6,635 bases of DNA, from contig VXPN01000544.1 of assembly GCA_009839535.1 (NCBI GenBank), positions 1 to 6,635 on the forward strand, given 5' to 3'. Both the position numbers and the translations under genes were made by a program. This document shows, one piece after another, positions 1-5,885 of the stretch. The notes below the pieces were generated by a model. The model had not been told where the DNA came from, searched no databases, and was given only the letters and a program-made list of their open reading frames with translations. The number at the start of each line of letters is the position of its first letter. Position 1 is the stretch's first letter. Source of the stretch: Boseongicola sp. SB0662_bin_57. GTDB taxonomy: Bacteria > Pseudomonadota > Alphaproteobacteria > Rhodobacterales > Rhodobacteraceae.

Positions 1-149
1 TACGGAATGGCGGCGTCGGGATCGAGGGATTCGGCCACGAAGAAGAGCGTCGACAATATTGCCAGCGCCACAAGCGGCAAGGCGAGCTTCAGTCGGAACA
101 CCAGGCGCGAATATCTGTCCGTGGCAGCCATATCCGACATATAGGACAT
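1..149 (-). CDS. lptC: LPS export ABC transporter periplasmic protein LptC (5' end only)
   Basis: Only the first 49 codons are in the window; the rest lies beyond the left edge. The reading is a short polar N-terminus, then DRYSRLVFRLK, a single hydrophobic segment (about residues 22-38, LALPLVALAILSTLFFV) and the start of a periplasmic part with DPDAAIP. LptC is a bitopic inner-membrane protein that passes lipopolysaccharide from LptB2FG to LptA, and one N-terminal membrane anchor of this kind is its expected architecture. In many alphaproteobacteria lptC follows rnd and precedes lptA and lptB, which fits this position 5 nt after the rnd stop. Three in-frame ATGs (149, 140, 131) could start it; none has a clear Shine-Dalgarno, and the first was chosen. 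Translation may be coupled to rnd. The call rests on the short N-terminus plus synteny. Confidence 0.72.
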   Translation of the reverse strand, partial: MSYMSDMAATDRYSRLVFRLKLALPLVALAILSTLFFVAESLDPDAAIP

Positions 150-154
150 TTCGG

Positions 155-766
155 CTAGTGGGCGAAGATGTCGACGTCCGGCCAGCCGGCAAGGTCAAGG
201 CGGGCACGGGTTGGCAGGAAGTCAAATGCCGCCTGCGCCAGGTCAGCGCGACCCTCCCGCCTGAGACGTTCGTCCAGCTCTTCCTTCAGGCGATGCAGGT
301 ATATCACGTCAGAGGCCGCGTACTTGAGCTGCGCATTCGTCAACGTGCCAGCACCCCAGTCGCTCATCTGCTCGAACTTCGAGATGTCGGCGCCCAGAAG
401 CTCGCCGACCAGATGCTTCAAGCCATGCCGCACCGTGTAGGTGCGGACCAGCTTGGAGGCGATCTTCGTGCAGTAGACCGGTGCCGCAAGGGCGCCGAAG
501 CGGTGGAAGAGTGCCGCAATGTCGAAGCGCCCGAAGTGGAAGAGCTTGAGCACGTTCGGGTCGGTCAGCAGACGCTCCAGGTTCGGAGCTGATTCCTGTC
601 CCATGTCGATCTGGACGAGATGCGTGTCGCCATCGCCGGAAGACATCTGAACGAGACAGAGCCGGTCGCGGTGCGGATTCAGGCCCATGGTCTCGCAATC
701 GATGGCTACCGACTGGCCAAGGCCAAGACCGTCGGGCAGGTCGCGCTGGTAGAGATGATTGGCCAC
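155..766 (-). CDS. rnd: Ribonuclease D, short form (DEDDy 3'-5' exonuclease)
   Basis: A 203-residue protein consisting of essentially one DEDD-type 3'-5' exonuclease domain. The motifs are in order: Exo I AIDCETMGL (D23, E25), Exo II FHFGRFDIAAL (D82) and Exo III YAASDVIYLHRL (Y149, D153). These give all four acidic metal ligands and the tyrosine of the DEDDy subclass. Family knowledge: RNase D trims 3' ends of tRNA precursors and other structured RNAs in the cytoplasm with two divalent metals. E. coli RNase D is about 375 aa and carries HRDC domains after the nuclease; here they are absent, as is usual for the alphaproteobacterial short form. The start is GTG at 766, set by a perfect AGGAGG (complement of 772-777) 5 nt upstream. 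It lies 65 nt after frcR on the same strand and 5 nt before lptC, so it probably leads an rnd-lpt transcript. Confidence 0.93.
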   Translation of the reverse strand: MANHLYQRDLPDGLGLGQSVAIDCETMGLNPHRDRLCLVQMSSGDGDTHLVQIDMGQESAPNLERLLTDPNVLKLFHFGRFDIAALFHRFGALAAPVYCTKIASKLVRTYTVRHGLKHLVGELLGADISKFEQMSDWGAGTLTNAQLKYAASDVIYLHRLKEELDERLRREGRADLAQAAFDFLPTRARLDLAGWPDVDIFAH

Positions 767-771
767 GGGCG

Positions 772-777
772 CCTCCT
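772..777 (-). promoter_or_regulatory. Shine-Dalgarno of rnd (AGGAGG) fixing a GTG start
   Basis: On the minus strand this is AGGAGG followed by a 5-nt spacer and GTG at 766-764. It is the best ribosome-binding site in the left part of the window and makes the GTG the clear start, since no in-frame ATG near it has comparable support. Confidence 0.8.
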
Positions 778-831
778 GTTGCAGGTGTTGGCTTGATGCA
801 CCTGAAGTGACCGCGCTTCAACCCGGCGCAC

Positions 832-2040
832 TCAACGGGCCGTGTCCACGAGGTATCTTTGTGACAGCGGCAGGCTGGCCGCTCCAAGAGTCCTGGCGTC
901 CGCCCCGACCGTGCCGGAAATGACGGTGGGATGCGGCAGCCCGGAGAGGTCCATGCGGTCCAGTTCGGCCTGAACGCTGGCAATCAGGCCTTCCCGTACC
1001 CGTTCTGGCAGCCAGCCGTCGATCAGCACGTGCTCGAAATCCATGATGGAGACGGACGCGACTACGGCATGCGCGATTGCTGGCGCGGCAGTTCCTGTCC
1101 AGGCATCGATCAGCCCAGGCGACACGCGCCACTCCGTCGCGCTCGTCCAAAGCGCGTTTGCTTCGCCTCCGGCGTCGGTCACCATCCGTTCCAGGCCGGC
1201 AAGGGAGGCGACATCGATGAGCTGGCGCGTTCCCCCGTTCGGGTCCGGAACCGGCATTGGCCCGAGGGCGCCCGCGTTGCCTGTCGACCCGGTGAACAGC
1301 CGGCCGTTCAGGACGACCCCGCCTCCGATGAAGTAACCCATGTAGAAATACAGGAAATCGGGCGGTGTATTCTGGGCTCCGAAGACCAGTTCCGCGCCGC
1401 AGGCACAGGTGGCATCGTTCTGCAGGAAGACCGGAAAGTCGAACAGAGCCGCGACTTCGGAGCGCAGGTGGAAGTCGCGCCATGCCTCCATGTCCTCGGC
1501 GGACGTGCCAAGAATCGCGCCCCACTCCCATATGAAGAACGGCATCGCGATGCCGAGACCGGCGATGCGCGCCCTCTGCCCGGCATCAAGCTGGCCAGAG
1601 AGTCGCTCGGCGGCATCCTTGACGAATTGAAGCGTGCCGTCCGGGGCGGGAAAGCGGTAGGTGACGTGCTCGCGTGAAAGGATGCGGCCAAGAAAATCGA
1701 CGAGCACGAGGTCGGAGCTGCGCCGCCCGACCTTCAGGCCGAAGAAGAGCGCTCCGCCCGGGCTCAGCGCCATCGGCACCGAAGGCTGGCCAACCTTTCC
1801 GCGCACGGGCTGCTCGCGGACCAGAAGCCCCTCGTCTTCAAGCTCGCGCGTGATCACGGACACGGTCTGGGCGGACAGGCCGGTCACGCGCGCGATTTCG
1901 GCGCGCGCAAGCGCGCCGCGGCGGCGCAGGAGCGAGAGAACCAGCCTCTCGTTCCTGTCGCGCATGCCACTCTGATTCGTTCCGAGAATGCTGGAAGCAT
2001 CCATCCCCGTCGCGGACCTTTCTGTGATCACATGCCCCAA
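832..2040 (-). CDS. frcR: ROK-family transcriptional repressor of the frc sugar-uptake operon
   Basis: A 402-aa regulator with an N-terminal winged helix-turn-helix (about residues 28-75, RNERLVLSLLRRRGALARAE through LSAQTVSVITRELEDEGLL), then a ROK sugar-kinase-like fold. Visible ROK elements are GLGIAMP (about 161-167), the NDA box (about 208-210), the glycine turn YFIGGGVVLNG (about 236-246) and GSTGNAGALGPMPVP (about 251-265). ROK regulators such as NagC, Mlc and XylR bind palindromes and are released by sugars or sugar phosphates. Here the canonical GEIGH plus CxCG zinc segment is replaced by GALGP with no cysteine cluster, so it looks like a non-catalytic sensor. Start: TTG at 2040 with GGGAGG (complement of 2047-2052) 6 nt upstream. 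ATG at 2004 (390 aa) is the alternative, with a poorly spaced AGAAAGG. The longer GTG frame from 2103 would begin inside the palindrome and is unlikely. The symbol rests on divergence from frcBCAK, as in S. meliloti. Confidence 0.88.
   Translation of the reverse strand: MGHVITERSATGMDASSILGTNQSGMRDRNERLVLSLLRRRGALARAEIARVTGLSAQTVSVITRELEDEGLLVREQPVRGKVGQPSVPMALSPGGALFFGLKVGRRSSDLVLVDFLGRILSREHVTYRFPAPDGTLQFVKDAAERLSGQLDAGQRARIAGLGIAMPFFIWEWGAILGTSAEDMEAWRDFHLRSEVAALFDFPVFLQNDATCACGAELVFGAQNTPPDFLYFYMGYFIGGGVVLNGRLFTGSTGNAGALGPMPVPDPNGGTRQLIDVASLAGLERMVTDAGGEANALWTSATEWRVSPGLIDAWTGTAAPAIAHAVVASVSIMDFEHVLIDGWLPERVREGLIASVQAELDRMDLSGLPHPTVISGTVGADARTLGAASLPLSQRYLVDTAR
2023..2032. promoter_or_regulatory. 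Short palindrome TGTGATCACA at the 5' end of frcR
   Basis: A perfect 10-bp palindrome inside the first codons of frcR (if TTG 2040 is used) or in its leader (if ATG 2004 is used). It contains the half-sites GTGAT and ATCAC that also form the core of the larger palindrome at 2093-2115, but in the opposite arrangement. Its centre is about 76 bp from the centre of that palindrome. It may be an auxiliary FrcR contact. The match could be chance in so short a word, so confidence is low. Confidence 0.3.
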
Positions 2041-2046
2041 TCTGCA

Positions 2047-2052
2047 CCTCCC
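2047..2052 (-). promoter_or_regulatory. Shine-Dalgarno of frcR (GGGAGG) supporting a TTG start
   Basis: Minus-strand GGGAGG, a 6-nt spacer TGCAGA, then TTG at 2040-2038 in the frcR frame. It is better spaced than anything ahead of the ATG at 2004 and is the reason for choosing the 402-aa form. Confidence 0.6.
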
Positions 2053-2092
2053 GGCTTCAGGTTGAGCGAGCGACGGGGGCGAGTCAAATAAA

Positions 2093-2115
2093 AAATAAAT
2101 CACTGTGATTTATTT
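2093..2115. promoter_or_regulatory. Palindromic operator, probable FrcR binding site
   Basis: Arms AAATAAATCAC and GTGATTTATTT are perfect 11-bp inverted repeats around a single central T at 2104. After one mismatch the symmetry resumes for two more pairs (2090-2091 with 2117-2118). The site is an AT-rich island in GC-rich DNA, midway between the divergent frcR and frcB, and ends one base before a TTGACA box. Long AT-flanked palindromes next to a ROK gene are the expected target of ROK repressors. Binding here should block the frcB promoter and could autoregulate frcR. Assignment to FrcR is inference from position and symmetry. Confidence 0.78.
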
Positions 2116-2116
2116 A

Positions 2117-2146
2117 TTGACAACATGAAAGAATCATGTGAATCCT
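2117..2146 (+). promoter_or_regulatory. Promoter of frcBCAK (consensus -35, weak -10)
   Basis: TTGACA at 2117-2122 is a perfect sigma-70-type -35 hexamer beginning one base after the core palindrome. No good -10 follows: GTGAAT (2138-2143, spacer 15) or AATCCT (2141-2146, spacer 18) each match three of six bases of TATAAT. Relaxed -10 boxes are common for alphaproteobacterial promoters. A start of transcription near 2150 would leave a leader of about 50 nt before the frcB TTG codon. Confidence 0.6.
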
Positions 2147-2186
2147 TCCCCGTGCCGCGTTTTCGCGCGGCCTTGATCACTCGTTC

Positions 2187-2194
2187 AAGGGAGG
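2187..2194 (+). promoter_or_regulatory. Shine-Dalgarno of frcB (AAGGGAGG) fixing a TTG start
   Basis: AAGGGAGG followed by an 8-nt spacer and TTG at 2203-2205. The TTG is immediately followed by a well-formed signal peptide. The in-frame ATG at 2125 lies within the promoter and has no ribosome-binding site, so this site decides the start. Confidence 0.82.
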
Positions 2195-2202
2195 AACAGA
2201 TC

Positions 2203-3219
2203 TTGAAACTCACACATCTCATCGGTGCATCGGCGATAGCCGTGACGGCCATGGCGGGCAGCGGCATGGCAAGCACGACCGTCTGCCTGATCACCAAGAC
2301 AGACACCAACCCCTTCTTCGTGAAGATGAAGGAAGGGGCGACCGCGAAGGCGGAAGAGCTGGGCATGACCCTGAAAGCCTATGCCGGGAAAGTCGACGGC
2401 GACAACGAAACCCAGGTCCAGGCAATCGAGACCTGCATAGCCGACGGCGCAAAGGGCATTCTCCTGACCGCATCCGACACGGCGTCGATCGTGCCTTCGG
2501 TCAAGCAGGCGCGTGACGCCGGGCTCCTGGTGATCGCTCTCGACACGCCGCTTGATCCGACTGACGCGGCTGACGCCACCTTCGCCACCGACAACTTCCT
2601 GGCCGGCGAACTCATCGGCAAATGGGCGGCCGCCACGCTCGGAGCCGATGCGGCCAATGCCAGAATCGCAATGCTGGACATTGCCATCAGCCAGCCGACG
2701 GTCGGCGTGCTGCGCGACCAGGGCTTCCTGCAGGGCTTCGGCATTGACCTTGGCGACCCGAACAAGTGGGGCGACGAGACGGATCCGCGCATCGTCGGCA
2801 ACGATGTCACGGCGGGCAACGAGGAAGGTGGCCGCCGGGCGATGGAAAACCTTCTGGCGAAGGACTCGAGCATAAACGTTGTCTACACGATCAACGAGCC
2901 GGCTGCGGCCGGCGCCTACGAGGCCCTGAAGGCCATCGGGCGCGAGAACGATGTCCTCATCGTCTCGGTCGACGGTGGCTGTCCAGGCGTCCAGAACGTC
3001 AAGGACGGCGTGATCGGCGCCACATCGCAGCAATATCCGTTGCTGATGGCGTCGCTTGGCGTCGAGGCCGTCAAGAAGTGGGCCGATACCGGCGAGAAGC
3101 CGGAGACAACGCCGGGGAAGGACTTCTTCGACACCGGCGTGGCGCTGGTGACCGACAGTCCTGTCGCAGGCGTTGACTCGATCGACACCGCCGAGGGTGC
3201 CGCGCTCTGCTGGGGCTGA
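2203..3219 (+). CDS. frcB: Periplasmic sugar-binding protein of the fructose-type ABC importer
   Basis: A 338-aa precursor with a Sec signal peptide (residues 1-23: MK, hydrophobic LIGASAIAVTAMAG, likely cut after GMA). It is followed by a RbsB-like type I periplasmic binding fold. Residues aligning by eye with RbsB ligand contacts are N36/F38/F39 (TNPFF), D114 (ALDTPL), R171 (VLRDQGF), N231 (TINEPAA), D257 (SVDGGC) and Q277 (TSQQYP). The protein captures a monosaccharide in the periplasm and delivers it to FrcC. In S. meliloti the Frc system takes fructose, with ribose and mannose as other substrates, so exact specificity here is inferred. Mature cysteines C28, C78, C260 and C336 could form two disulfides. 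The start is TTG with AAGGGAGG 8 nt upstream; the ATG at 2125 would put 26 polar residues before the signal peptide and sits upstream of the plausible transcription start. Confidence 0.93.
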   Translation: MKLTHLIGASAIAVTAMAGSGMASTTVCLITKTDTNPFFVKMKEGATAKAEELGMTLKAYAGKVDGDNETQVQAIETCIADGAKGILLTASDTASIVPSVKQARDAGLLVIALDTPLDPTDAADATFATDNFLAGELIGKWAAATLGADAANARIAMLDIAISQPTVGVLRDQGFLQGFGIDLGDPNKWGDETDPRIVGNDVTAGNEEGGRRAMENLLAKDSSINVVYTINEPAAAGAYEALKAIGRENDVLIVSVDGGCPGVQNVKDGVIGATSQQYPLLMASLGVEAVKKWADTGEKPETTPGKDFFDTGVALVTDSPVAGVDSIDTAEGAALCWG

Positions 3220-3228
3220 GACCTGCGA

Positions 3229-3264
3229 GCGGAATGTGAAGGGGCGGGCGCATTCCGCCCCTTC
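3229..3264 (+). promoter_or_regulatory. frcB-frcC intercistronic stem-loop with an alternative pairing
   Basis: GAAGGGGCGG (3238-3247) pairs perfectly with CCGCCCCTTC (3255-3264) around a 7-nt loop, giving a strong 10-bp stem starting 18 nt after the frcB stop. The same 3' strand can instead pair upstream: GCGGAATG (3229-3236) with CATTCCGC (3251-3258), 8 bp. The two stems share 3255-3258 and exclude each other. No T run follows, so it is not a classic terminator. Such hairpins after binding-protein genes commonly protect upstream mRNA or reduce read-through, giving more binding protein than permease. That role is inferred here. Confidence 0.6.
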
Positions 3265-3337
3265 GTTCGTCTGGACGGGCACTGTAAGGCCCGCCTAAAC
3301 TGGCGCTTGCGGAACGCACGCCGGCACCCGCCAATCT

Positions 3338-3343
3338 GAGAGG
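3338..3343 (+). promoter_or_regulatory. Shine-Dalgarno of frcC (GAGAGG)
   Basis: GAGAGG followed by a 6-nt spacer and ATG at 3350. It supports this start and shows that frcC is translated independently of frcB, unlike the overlapped downstream genes. Confidence 0.7.
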
Positions 3344-3349
3344 AACGAA

Positions 3350-4489
3350 ATGTCCGAAACCACGTCGAAGGGACAGGACTTCGAATCGGCACTGGAGCAG
3401 GCAAGCCAGAACGTGGCGGAATTCGACGATCACCGTTCAGGATTCATTCCATGGCTTCAGCACCTCCTGCACACCAATCCGTCCCTGGTGCCGCTGATCG
3501 TGCTCGTGCTGTCCACGCTGAGCCTGGGCGCCTACATCGACTGGGGCGCGATCTCCGTGGGCCTCGGCATCGCTTCGCCCGAAGAGGTTTCGAACAGCTC
3601 GTTCAGGTTCTTCAAGGCCTTCACGCTGACGCTCATCCTGCAGCAGGTCCAGATCGTGGGCGTGCTGGCCGCCGCGCAGACGCTGATCATTTTGACAGCG
3701 GGAATCGACCTCAGCGTCGGCGCCATCGCGGTGCTATGCTCGGTCATCATGGGGCAGTTCACGTTCCGCTACGGAATTCCGCCGGCGGTGTCGATCGCGA
3801 TCGGTCTTGCCTTCGGCACCGCAATCGGCGCCGCCTCAGGCTGGCTTGTCAGCCGGGTCAAGCTGCCGCCCTTCATCGTCACCTTGGGAATGTGGCAGAT
3901 CGTGCTTGCGGCGAACTACCTGTATTCGGCAAACGAGACGATCCGCAGCCAGGACATCGAGGCCCAGGCGCCCCTCCTGCAGCTGCTCGGGACCAAGTAC
4001 TCGATGTACGGGGCAACCTTCACGCTTGGCGTGATTTCCATGCTGATCATCGCCTTCGCACTGGCCTATGCGCTCAGGTCCACCCCTTGGGGGCGGCATG
4101 TCTATGCCGTCGGCGATGATCCTGAGGCGGCGGAGCTTGCCGGCGTGAACAGGCACCGCACGCTCATTTCGGTCTACATGCTTGCGGGCCTGATCTGCGC
4201 GTTCGCCGGCTGGGTCATGATCGGGCGTTTCGGTTCGGTCTCGCCGTCGGCCACCACCGGAGTCATCGGCAACATCCAGGCGATCACCGCGGTGGTCATC
4301 GGCGGCATTTCGCTTTTCGGAGGCCGTGGCTCCATTCTGGGCGCCCTTTGCGGAGCGCTCATTGTGGGCGTGTTCGAGCTTGGCCTTCGCATGGCCGGCG
4401 CGGACCCGCAATGGACGTTTCTCCTGATCGGAGTGCTCATCATTGCCGCCGTCGCGGTCGACCAGTGGATCAGAAAGGTGTCGATATGA
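3350..4489 (+). CDS. frcC: Sugar ABC transporter permease (RbsC/FrcC type)
   Basis: A 379-aa integral membrane protein of the BPD_transp_2 (CUT2) permease family. A hydrophilic N-terminal tail of about 45 residues precedes the first helix (about 46-62). Further hydrophobic segments lie near 92-112, 114-136, 145-166, 173-192, 222-242, 270-292, 305-325, 327-347 and 356-371. Family hallmarks are TAGIDLSVGA (116-125), KLPPFIVTLGM (171-181), the cytoplasmic coupling-helix region AVGDDPEAAELAGVN (253-267), and the glycine-rich AVVIGGISLFGGRGS and GALCGALIVG stretch (314-340). It should form a homodimeric inner-membrane channel that takes sugar from FrcB and is driven by FrcA. The stop overlaps the frcA start by 4 nt (ATGA at 4486-4489), implying translational coupling. 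Length and tail agree with FrcC-type permeases, which are longer than E. coli RbsC (about 320 aa). Confidence 0.94.
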   Translation: MSETTSKGQDFESALEQASQNVAEFDDHRSGFIPWLQHLLHTNPSLVPLIVLVLSTLSLGAYIDWGAISVGLGIASPEEVSNSSFRFFKAFTLTLILQQVQIVGVLAAAQTLIILTAGIDLSVGAIAVLCSVIMGQFTFRYGIPPAVSIAIGLAFGTAIGAASGWLVSRVKLPPFIVTLGMWQIVLAANYLYSANETIRSQDIEAQAPLLQLLGTKYSMYGATFTLGVISMLIIAFALAYALRSTPWGRHVYAVGDDPEAAELAGVNRHRTLISVYMLAGLICAFAGWVMIGRFGSVSPSATTGVIGNIQAITAVVIGGISLFGGRGSILGALCGALIVGVFELGLRMAGADPQWTFLLIGVLIIAAVAVDQWIRKVSI

Positions 4490-5271
4490 CGGAGCGGCAT
4501 GAACCGATCCTGAGCGCAAGAAACCTGGTCAAGAAGTACGGCAAGGTCACGGCGCTGGATCACTGTGACTTCGAGCTCTATCCCGGCGAGGTCCTGGGCG
4601 TGATCGGCGACAATGGCGCCGGCAAGTCCACGCTCATCAAGGCGGTGTCGGGCGCGGTGATGCCGGATGAGGGCGAAGTCTATCTCGAAGGGCGGCAGGT
4701 TCACTTCGCGTCGCCCATCCACGCCCGTCAGCACGGTATCGAAACCGTTTACCAGACGCTTGCCATGTCGCCTGCCCTCTCGATCGCGGACAACATGTTC
4801 ATGGGCCGCGAGTTGCGCCGGCCGGGCGTGCTGGGTACCGTCTTTCGCATGCTCGATCGACCGGCAATGGAGAAGTTTGCCCGCGAAAAGCTGAGCGAGC
4901 TGGGGCTGATGACGATCCAGAACATCAAGCAGGCCGTCGAGACCCTGTCGGGTGGCCAGCGGCAAGGCGTGGCCGTTGCGCGTGCGGCCGCGTTCGGCTC
5001 AAAGGTGATCATTCTCGATGAGCCGACAGCGGCGCTTGGCGTGAAGGAAAGCCGCAGGGTGCTCGACCTGATCAACGATGTCCGGTCGCGCGGCATTCCG
5101 ATCATCCTGATCAGCCACAACATGCCGCATGTGTTCGAGGTCTCGGACCGGATACACGTCCACCGGCTTGGCCGGCGACTCTGCGTGATTGATCCGAAGG
5201 AGCACACCATGTCCGACGCCGTGGCTTTCATGACGGGAGCCCAGGAACCACCGGGAGTCGAAGCCGCGTGA
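4486..5271 (+). CDS. frcA: Sugar ABC transporter ATP-binding protein (single nucleotide-binding domain)
   Basis: A 261-aa ABC ATPase with every catalytic element present: Walker A GDNGAGKST (41-49, K47), Q-loop Q90 (TVYQTLAM), signature LSGGQ (154-158), Walker B VIILDE (174-179, E179) and switch histidine H211 (ILISHNM). It energises import through FrcC from the cytoplasmic face. CUT2 systems such as RbsA usually carry two fused ATPase domains (about 500 aa). Here there is only one, so a homodimer is expected, as for the S. meliloti FrcA type. The start is ATG at 4486, with AGAAAGG (4472-4478) 7 nt upstream and a 4-nt overlap with frcC. An upstream in-frame ATG at 4348 lies deep inside frcC and is not used. 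The gene end overlaps frcK by 4 nt (GTGA at 5268-5271). Confidence 0.95.
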   Translation: MTERHEPILSARNLVKKYGKVTALDHCDFELYPGEVLGVIGDNGAGKSTLIKAVSGAVMPDEGEVYLEGRQVHFASPIHARQHGIETVYQTLAMSPALSIADNMFMGRELRRPGVLGTVFRMLDRPAMEKFAREKLSELGLMTIQNIKQAVETLSGGQRQGVAVARAAAFGSKVIILDEPTAALGVKESRRVLDLINDVRSRGIPIILISHNMPHVFEVSDRIHVHRLGRRLCVIDPKEHTMSDAVAFMTGAQEPPGVEAA

Positions 5272-5885
5272 CGGCCGCCTTCAAGGCCCGGATACAGGCT
5301 GTTGCCGGACGGATACGCGCATTGCCCGAGGGCCGGCGCCGCCTCATTGCGATTGCCGGGCCTCCGGGCGCGGGGAAGTCCACCTTGGCCGCCGCATTGG
5401 TGCCGGAGCTGGGACGGACGTCGGCACTTGTGCCCATGGACGGGTTTCATCTCGACAACGACATCCTGCGCGCGCGCGGCCTGCGGGACCGGAAGGGCGC
5501 GCCGGAAACCTTCGATCTTGAAGGGTTTTCAAGTCTGCTGGAGCAACTGGTCCGCGAGGACGTGGTCGCGATACCCGCATTTGACAGGGCCCAGGACAAA
5601 GTGGTCGATTCAGGCACGCACGTTCGGGCGAGACATCGGTGGGTGATCGTCGAGGGCAACTACCTGCTCCTGGACGAGCCGGGCTGGCGCGGCCTGCCGC
5701 GCCACTGGGACCTTTCCGTGTATCTTGACGTGCCGCACGACGTTCTCGAGGAGCGACTGGTTCATCGCTGGCTGGATCACGGCCTGACCCTGGATGACGC
5801 GCGAGCGCGGGCGCTCGGCAATGACATTCCCAATGCCCGGCGCGTTGCTGCCGCGCGGCTTCCGGCCGACCTCGTTCTTCCGTGA
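5268..5885 (+). CDS. frcK: P-loop kinase of the phosphoribulokinase/uridine kinase/pantothenate kinase class (FrcK)
   Basis: A 205-aa cytoplasmic phosphotransferase. Visible elements are Walker A GPPGAGKST (31-39), the substrate-side motif VPMDGFHLDN (55-64), IPAFDRAQD (102-110), matching the PxYDRxxH-like motif of the superfamily, the Walker B-like strand VIVEGNYLLLDEPGW (126-140), and a lid-like RWLDHGLTLDDARARALGND (167-186). The fold class is clear; the substrate is not. Bacterial fructokinases are normally PfkB- or ROK-type, so a fructokinase role should not be assumed from the operon. As the last gene of frcBCAK it may phosphorylate an incoming sugar, a nucleoside-like compound or a derived metabolite. 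The GTG start overlaps the frcA stop (GTGA) with GGGAG (5253-5257) 10 nt upstream, so translation is probably coupled to frcA. Confidence 0.87.
   Translation: MTAAFKARIQAVAGRIRALPEGRRRLIAIAGPPGAGKSTLAAALVPELGRTSALVPMDGFHLDNDILRARGLRDRKGAPETFDLEGFSSLLEQLVREDVVAIPAFDRAQDKVVDSGTHVRARHRWVIVEGNYLLLDEPGWRGLPRHWDLSVYLDVPHDVLEERLVHRWLDHGLTLDDARARALGNDIPNARRVAAARLPADLVLP

Noticed and set aside
782..804. CAGGTG/CACCTG inverted repeat as a terminator between frcR and rnd
   Set aside because: A 6-bp stem with an 11-nt loop and no T tract on the minus strand is too weak to call.
2023..2032. TGTGATCACA as a CRP/FNR-type site
   Set aside because: CRP sites need about six bases between TGTGA and TCACA; here they are fused with no spacer.
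2041..2103. GTG at 2103 as the frcR start
   Set aside because: It lies within the palindromic operator, has only AT-rich sequence upstream with no ribosome site, and the added residues do not resemble ROK N-termini.
2125..2202. ATG at 2125 as the frcB start
   Set aside because: It lies between the -35 box and any plausible -10 box, has no Shine-Dalgarno, and would add 26 polar residues ahead of an obvious signal peptide.
2185..3282. A 365-codon open frame on the minus strand opposite frcB
   Set aside because: It mirrors frcB in high-GC DNA, has no ribosome site, is rich in Arg/Val/Asp without a recognisable domain, and would overlap a clearly real periplasmic protein for its whole length.
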